Part shown: positions 7,604 to 10,463 of the stretch, one piece after another | How positions within the stretch are numbered: the first letter of the stretch is position 1 | Layout: the number at the start of each line of letters is the position of its first letter | Assembly (NCBI GenBank): GCA_040235405.1 | Contig: JBECKT010000141.1 | Location: 1 to 10,463, forward strand | Direction: 5' to 3' | DNA length: 10,463 nt | Source of the DNA: PGZG01 sp040235405 | GTDB lineage: Bacteria; Pseudomonadota; Gammaproteobacteria; Pseudomonadales; Alcanivoracaceae | Position numbers and translations under genes: made by a program | The notes under the pieces: model-generated | Told to the model about the DNA's origin: nothing | The model's database searches: none | The model's input: only the letters and a program-made list of their open reading frames with translations

Positions 7604-7855
7604 ATGATCAGCGCCGAACTGGGTCCTCAGCTGGAGTCCCTGATCACCCGGTTGGTGGAGTCCGGCCGCTATGGCTCAAAAAGCGAGGTGCTGCGCGAAG
7701 GCGTGCGCCTGATTCAGGAGCGCGAGCGGCGGCTGGAAACGCTGGACGCGCTCTTGGCAACCAGCCTGGCCGAGGCTGAGGCCGGCCTTGGCCAGCCCGC
7801 CGAAGCCGTATTCGACAATCTGGAAAGGAAATACCGGGAGCAGATCAAGGAGTGA
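7604..7855 (+). CDS. parD: ParD-like antitoxin (ribbon-helix-helix)
   Basis: An 83-residue protein. Residues 1-35 have the ribbon-helix-helix pattern of the CopG/ParD group: a short strand (MISAELGPQLESLITRLV), then SGRYGSKSEVLREGVRLIQERE, which is the classic ParD segment. The rest is a charged tail (LAEAEAGLGQPAEAVFDNLERKYREQIKE) of the kind that wraps around the toxin. It should neutralise the downstream ParE-like toxin and repress the shared promoter. ATG 7604 has GGGAG eight bases upstream. The stop codon overlaps the toxin start by four bases (GTGA), as is usual for this pair. Family confident; whether it protects a plasmid-like or chromosomal island cannot be seen. Confidence 0.88.
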   Translation: MISAELGPQLESLITRLVESGRYGSKSEVLREGVRLIQERERRLETLDALLATSLAEAEAGLGQPAEAVFDNLERKYREQIKE

Positions 7856-8148
7856 TCGTTCATCTTCAGCCGTCTGCTATCAGGGATCTGGAGCAGATAG
7901 GTGACTACATTGCGCTCAATAGTCCTCAGCGGGCGCTGTCCTTTGTCCGGGAGCTGCGCGCCGCCTGTCTTGAGCTAGGCGAGCTGCCCCGGGCTTTTCC
8001 GCTCGTGCCCAGATATGCCGAACAGGGCGTGCGGTATCGAGTATCTGGCAACTATCTGATCCTGTATCGCATCGCCGAGCAGGAGGCGCGAGTGGATGTG
8101 TTGCGGGTGGTGCATGGGGCGAGGGATTGGGTGGGGAGTTTGCTGTAA
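7852..8148 (+). CDS. parE: ParE-like toxin (RelE/ParE superfamily)
   Basis: A 98-residue protein beginning at GTG 7852 inside the end of parD. It has the ParE fold pattern: LQPSAIRDLEQIGDYIALNSPQRALSFVRELRAACLELGELP (two helices), then RAFPLVPRYAEQGVRYRVSGNYLILYRIAEQEARVDVLRVVHGARDW (the beta-sheet and the C-terminal RVVHGARD typical of the family). ParE proteins poison DNA gyrase; whether this copy does so is inferred from family. The length is normal and nothing is missing. The GTG start, with only a distant GGGAG, suggests that toxin translation depends on antitoxin translation, keeping toxin levels low. The stop codon TAA directly abuts the stop of the opposing phosphatase remnant. Confidence 0.87.
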   Translation: MIVHLQPSAIRDLEQIGDYIALNSPQRALSFVRELRAACLELGELPRAFPLVPRYAEQGVRYRVSGNYLILYRIAEQEARVDVLRVVHGARDWVGSLL

Positions 8149-8466
8149 TTAGCGGCCTCTGCTATTTGCTACATCGAAGTGAACATGCTTCGCCACCTTG
8201 CTTTTGAGCAGTTGAACAAGCTCAGGATCCATTCGGTCGTAGTTGTCAGGAATATCCAGGCACACCAACTTCTTGCCTTTAAGTAGGTCCCGGTATTTCT
8301 TGGAGACCTTCTGTTTATGGGTCTTCTCCATTACAAATATCACGTTCGCCCATTCAATAAGATCCCCGCTAACCACTGTATCGGCATCGGCATTCGTACC
8401 TGCTCCGATGGCGTTGATGCCTTCATACTGGGAGAAAACTTCCTCGCCAGTGGGGCTGCGTTTTTT
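8149..8466 (-). pseudogene. 5'-truncated low-molecular-weight phosphotyrosine-phosphatase-like gene
   Basis: Reading the minus strand down from 8466 gives KKRSPTGEEVFSQYEGINA, then AGTNADADTVVSGDLIEWANVIFVMEKTHKQKVSKKY and LDIPDNYDRMDPELVQLLKSKV. This is the body of the small bacterial LMW-PTP-like family of about 110 residues, including the DIPD-Y--MDPEL block that carries the general-acid Asp. Family members begin with a sequence like VLFVCS-N--RSPT, in which the Cys is the nucleophile of the CX5R loop. Here the Arg-Ser-Pro-Thr survives but the upstream residues are unrelated (WSIAVKKRSPT), there is no Cys, no ATG, and an in-frame TGA follows about 20 codons upstream. A downstream ATG at 8376 could only make a piece lacking the active site. 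The gene is therefore almost certainly dead. Confidence 0.75.
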
Positions 8467-8488
8467 TACCGCGATTGACCAGTCGCGC

Positions 8489-8581
8489 TCACTGTTTCTG
8501 ACCAGCCTGCTCGGTCAGACCTGCCGCCTGAGGCAGGCTGACCAGAAACTGAAAGCCTGAGCGAAGAACCTCGCTCTTCAT
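8489..8581 (-). CDS. Possible 30-residue ORF coupled to the small gene upstream (doubtful)
   Basis: The ATG at 8581 overlaps the stop of the 48-residue gene (TAATG), and the frame runs 30 codons, starting MKSEVLRSGFQFLVSLPQ, to a TGA at 8491-8489. Most of it lies inside the strong inverted repeat at 8494-8549, so the sequence after about residue 10 is set by DNA structure rather than protein selection. It may be the beginning of a second gene of a two-gene unit whose remainder was lost when the repeat or the breakpoint formed. I recognise no family. Confidence 0.3.
   Translation of the reverse strand: MKSEVLRSGFQFLVSLPQAAGLTEQAGQKQ
8494..8549. repeat. Imperfect 17-base inverted repeat with nested hairpin
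   Basis: The left arm GTTTCTGACCAGCCTGC (8494-8510) pairs with the right arm GCAGGCTGACCAGAAAC (8533-8549) at 15 of 17 positions; the two mismatches are the AC in the middle of the left arm. The 22-base loop plus the arm edge contains a second perfect hairpin, CCTGCC/GGCAGG (8520-8525 and 8532-8537). It also contains GGTCAG (8513-8518), which can pair with either CTGACC copy (8498-8503 or 8538-8543). The alternating pairings resemble bacterial REP-like palindromic units. No T-run follows on either strand, so a simple terminator is less likely. Confidence 0.65.
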
Positions 8582-8727
8582 TACAGAACCTCTTTTCCTA
8601 CTGGCGGGCCATTCAGCCAGCCATCATCCTCTGGTGCGCGACATTTCTTTGGCGAGCCCCCCTCAAGCAGCTCCCTCAGGCGGAAAACATGGTGCTCTGG
8701 TGGTGATTCTTTCTCGTCTTTCTCCAT
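8581..8727 (-). CDS. 48-residue small protein of unknown function
   Basis: The frame starts at ATG 8727 behind a near-perfect ribosome-binding site (AGGAGGT, then four A) and ends at TAA 8583-8581. The protein begins MEKDEKESPPEHHVFRLREL and ends GWLNGPPVGKEVL. It is highly charged, has no membrane segment or signal peptide, and contains a single Cys at 29. The stop overlaps a following ATG (TAATG), a feature of translationally coupled pairs such as toxin-antitoxin units, but I recognise no family and claim no function. It lies in the segment between two genes that have lost their 5' ends. The ribosome-binding site and the acidic-basic composition argue for a real gene. It is short enough to be missed by ordinary gene calling. 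Confidence 0.6.
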   Translation of the reverse strand: MEKDEKESPPEHHVFRLRELLEGGSPKKCRAPEDDGWLNGPPVGKEVL

Positions 8728-8809
8728 TTTTACCTCCTATCTGTCGACCGCCGGTGCAGCACCCTGCGCATTTCCGTCGCTTGTTCCGGGCGCTTCCTAG
8801 CAGAACAGA

Positions 8810-8815
8810 AGTATA
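8810..8815 (-). promoter_or_regulatory. Possible -10 box for the 48-residue gene
   Basis: TATACT on the minus strand matches the sigma-70 -10 consensus at five of six positions and lies 83 bases upstream of the start codon. No convincing -35 box is found at the right distance, so this is weak. Otherwise I see nothing definite in 8728-8867. Confidence 0.2.
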
Positions 8816-8888
8816 GTTCAGCGGGATTGTTGCCTCGCTGGTTTTCACCCTGCCCAGCGGGCCGTAGAATGGCCTAATCAGGAGGAGG

Positions 8889-9710
8889 TTCGCGAATGAC
8901 TCAGATCCAGATGATGATACCCTGTCAGTTGTCTCCTTTTCTTCGCCTGCATCTGGCTCGGTCACACAAGCTGGCAATGTCCTGATTTATGAACCTTTTC
9001 AGGGCTTTGTGGGAGAGGACTCTTTCAACTACACGATATCTGACGAATTGGTCTCAGCTACAGCCCGAGTTGCGATAACAGTAACCGCATCGCCAAACCG
9101 GGCACCCGTGGCAACTGATGACGATGTTACTGTCACTTCAGGAGAGTCTGTATCCATTGATGTATTGAATAACGATACAGACCCTGACGGGGATCCGCTG
9201 ACCATTACGTCATTCACCAATCCCGCGAATGGATCTGTGTCGCAGGATGAAAATGTTCTGACGTACATATCCTCGCCTGGATTTGTGGGAGGAGACGTAT
9301 TCAGCTATACGGTGTCTGATGGCCAAGAAGCCGTGACAGCAGTTGTCTCCGTTACAGTGAAAGGGATCTCTGCTGGGGTGTACACCAACAACCAGCCCTA
9401 CAATATTCCGGATAACCGGGGCTATGGAGTGCAGTCGCCAATACAAGTGGACATTGCTGGATACAGGGAAGGCATCACCGTCTATGCGACCATTCGTCAT
9501 GCACGAGTATCGGATTTGCGCATTCAGCTCGTTTCACCGGATGGACGTCGATTCAATTTGCCTGCAGACCAGGTAGGCGGCACGGAGACACAGTGGTATA
9601 TAGCTCTGCCCAAGCATCTTGATATAGGAGGTGAATGGCGGCTTGAGGTTTCTGACCAGAAGAAATCCATAGTTGGCGTGCTTGAGAAGTGGGGACTCAG
9701 GTTTGAATAA
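8889..9710 (+). pseudogene. 5'-truncated gene for a surface/secreted protein: two cadherin-like (Big_9-type) repeats and a P/proprotein domain
   Basis: The frame is open from 8868, after a TAG at 8865-8867, but family similarity begins only at FANDSDPDDDTLSVV (from 8889). That is the second half of an Ig/cadherin-like repeat ending QGFVGEDSFNYTISD. A complete second repeat follows: NRAPVATDDDVTVTSG, DVLNNDTDPDGDPLTI, ANGSVSQDENVLTYISSPGFVGGDVFSYTVSDG. After a short linker, YNIPDNRGYGVQSPIQV through DLRIQLVSPDG to GEWRLEVSDQ and VGVLEKWGLRF matches a proprotein-convertase P domain. Intact relatives are large exported proteins with many such repeats, so the signal peptide and N-terminal repeats are missing here. 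No in-frame ATG exists near the 5' end; a GTG at 9009 could start a 233-residue remnant, but without a signal peptide. Base composition is more AT-rich than the left half. Confidence 0.75.
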
Positions 9711-10269
9711 GAACCGTAAGTTAGCCGCTCTCATGGTTCTCTGGATAATTGGCTCCGTCCTTTGGGGCGGGGCTGCGTCCTACATGGTATCTGTATTCGC
9801 TACAAAGTTTTCTGTTGTTGCCATATTTCTGGGTATTGTATCTTCCTTGCCATTTTTTCTCGCCATTGTGATTCTCTTCAGGTTTTGCACGCCTCCCTTT
9901 AAATCTTATGGAGCCCTCTTTCTGGCCTTCCTGGCAGGATCGGTGCTGCTTCAATACCTGTACGATCCGCCGGATAGAACATTTACTATTTCAGCATCTG
10001 ATCTGAAAGCCGTAACAGAGAATTACGTCCATTGCTCAGGAGTGCCACAGGAAGAGTTCACCATTACTGTCGAACCTGTCTATAAGAAGGCCTTTCATGC
10101 CTTCAGACAAGAGTTTTACGAGTTTTCTATCGCTATTGATGGTAAAAGAGAGCTGCATTCCAGATATGTGATCGATAAATCCGACTTGAAGATAAAATGT
10201 GCTTATAGGCAGGTGGGTGAGACAAAAATATTCAAGTCGAGGAAGGTTCAGGCGCTAGGAGAAAAATGA
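9703..10269 (+). CDS. Predicted three-helix membrane protein of unknown function
   Basis: A 188-residue protein starting MNKNRKLAALMVLWIIGSVL if the TTG at 9703 is used. That TTG overlaps the end of the preceding gene by eight bases and has GGGGA about seven bases upstream. An ATG at 9733 would cut into the first helix and an upstream TTG at 9673 adds ten residues. Hydrophobic segments lie at about 7-31, 37-60 and 68-87. The remaining 100 residues (DRTFTISASDLKAV onward) are soluble, rich in Lys and aromatic residues, with two cysteines (111 and 166) that could pair if the domain is outside the cytoplasm. I recognise no family. Its overlap with the P-domain gene suggests that the two were co-translated and that it may help or accompany that exported protein. 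Confidence 0.65.
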   Translation: MNKNRKLAALMVLWIIGSVLWGGAASYMVSVFATKFSVVAIFLGIVSSLPFFLAIVILFRFCTPPFKSYGALFLAFLAGSVLLQYLYDPPDRTFTISASDLKAVTENYVHCSGVPQEEFTITVEPVYKKAFHAFRQEFYEFSIAIDGKRELHSRYVIDKSDLKIKCAYRQVGETKIFKSRKVQALGEK

Positions 10270-10392
10270 GCTGGCGCCTTGTTCAAGCGTGTATCTTCAA
10301 TTTTTAATTTTAATCTACCGTGTGGCCGCCACTCTCTCCTTTCTTTGCACTATGTGATGGCTGGCTTCTTTACAGCAGAACCACCTCTCGGT

Positions 10393-10463
10393 TTAGGTCA
10401 GCCGCTTGCTCAATTTCTCCCTGGCCTCACTCTCGCTAAAGGTTCTTCCCTCAACTACAGCCT
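10393..10463 (-). CDS. C-terminal end of a small antitoxin-like protein (gene continues past the window)
   Basis: The minus strand from the window edge reads AVVEGRTFSESEAREKLSK followed by RLT and a TAA at 10395-10393. A tail of the form (E/D)GRTFS-xEA-x-L--RL is common at the C-terminus of small RelB/ParD/Phd-like antitoxins, and such modules are already present in this region. With only 22 residues the assignment is a resemblance, not an identification. The 123 bases between this stop and the membrane-protein gene contain nothing I can name. Confidence 0.4.
   Translation of the reverse strand, partial: AVVEGRTFSESEAREKLSKRLT

Noticed and set aside
8494..8549. Integron attC site
   Set aside because: The arms pair well, but the required RYYYAAC and GTRRRRY-type core ends are not present, and no regular gene-cassette arrangement is seen.
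8663..8977. A 104-codon minus-strand frame
   Set aside because: It overlaps the 48-residue gene in another frame and runs antisense into the repeat-protein remnant. It lacks a ribosome-binding site, while the 48-codon frame has an excellent one.
10250..10310. Terminator after the membrane-protein gene
   Set aside because: AGGCGC and GCGCCT could pair across a loop of about 18 bases, but the first arm is inside the coding region and the T-rich stretch is too far downstream.

Overview
The window looks like chromosomal DNA of a GC-rich gammaproteobacterium. The protein sequences and the gene order transketolase, GAPDH, phosphoglycerate kinase, class II aldolase resemble Pseudomonas/Alcanivorax-type genomes. 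The genus cannot be fixed from sequence reading alone. The window divides into a conserved metabolic half (about 1-6340) and an accessory half (about 6341-10463) with lower GC and broken genes.

Metabolic half, all on the minus strand: an operon tkt-gap-pgk-fba, transcribed from about 6266 down to a probable hairpin terminator at 863-890. Gene spacings are 1, 13 and 12 bases, so the four enzymes are probably co-expressed. They cover the central sugar-phosphate steps shared by glycolysis, gluconeogenesis and the pentose-phosphate or Calvin pathways. No RuBisCO or phosphoribulokinase is in view. Beyond the terminator lie a small DUF1622-type membrane protein and the N-terminal 130 residues of an FAD-dependent monooxygenase that runs off the window edge.

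Accessory half: directly upstream of tkt, and divergent from it, is a two-gene module of the 'mobile mystery protein A/B' type (an Xre-like regulator and a Fic-domain protein). It is preceded by three AT-rich palindromic operators with an exact 33-base period. The Fic protein keeps its catalytic motif but appears to lack about 60 residues of the family's N-terminal half. Next is a complete ParD/ParE-type toxin-antitoxin pair with a perfect 17-base palindrome upstream. parE abuts, tail to tail, a phosphotyrosine-phosphatase-like gene that has lost its 5' end and its catalytic cysteine.

Between about 8470 and 8890 is a roughly 420-base segment. It holds a strong inverted repeat and a 48-residue small protein with an excellent ribosome-binding site, and it is bounded on both sides by genes that have lost their 5' ends and point away from it. 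The right-hand one is the tail of a surface or secreted protein (two cadherin-like/Big_9-type repeats plus a P/proprotein-convertase domain), followed by an overlapping gene for a three-helix membrane protein of unknown function. The last 71 bases hold the C-terminus of another minus-strand gene that resembles a small antitoxin tail.

No complete new system can be proven here. The most unusual items are the deleted Fic protein with its phased triple operator, the small gene in the rearranged segment, and the paired loss of 5' ends around that segment. No tRNA, rRNA, CRISPR array or intact insertion sequence was seen.
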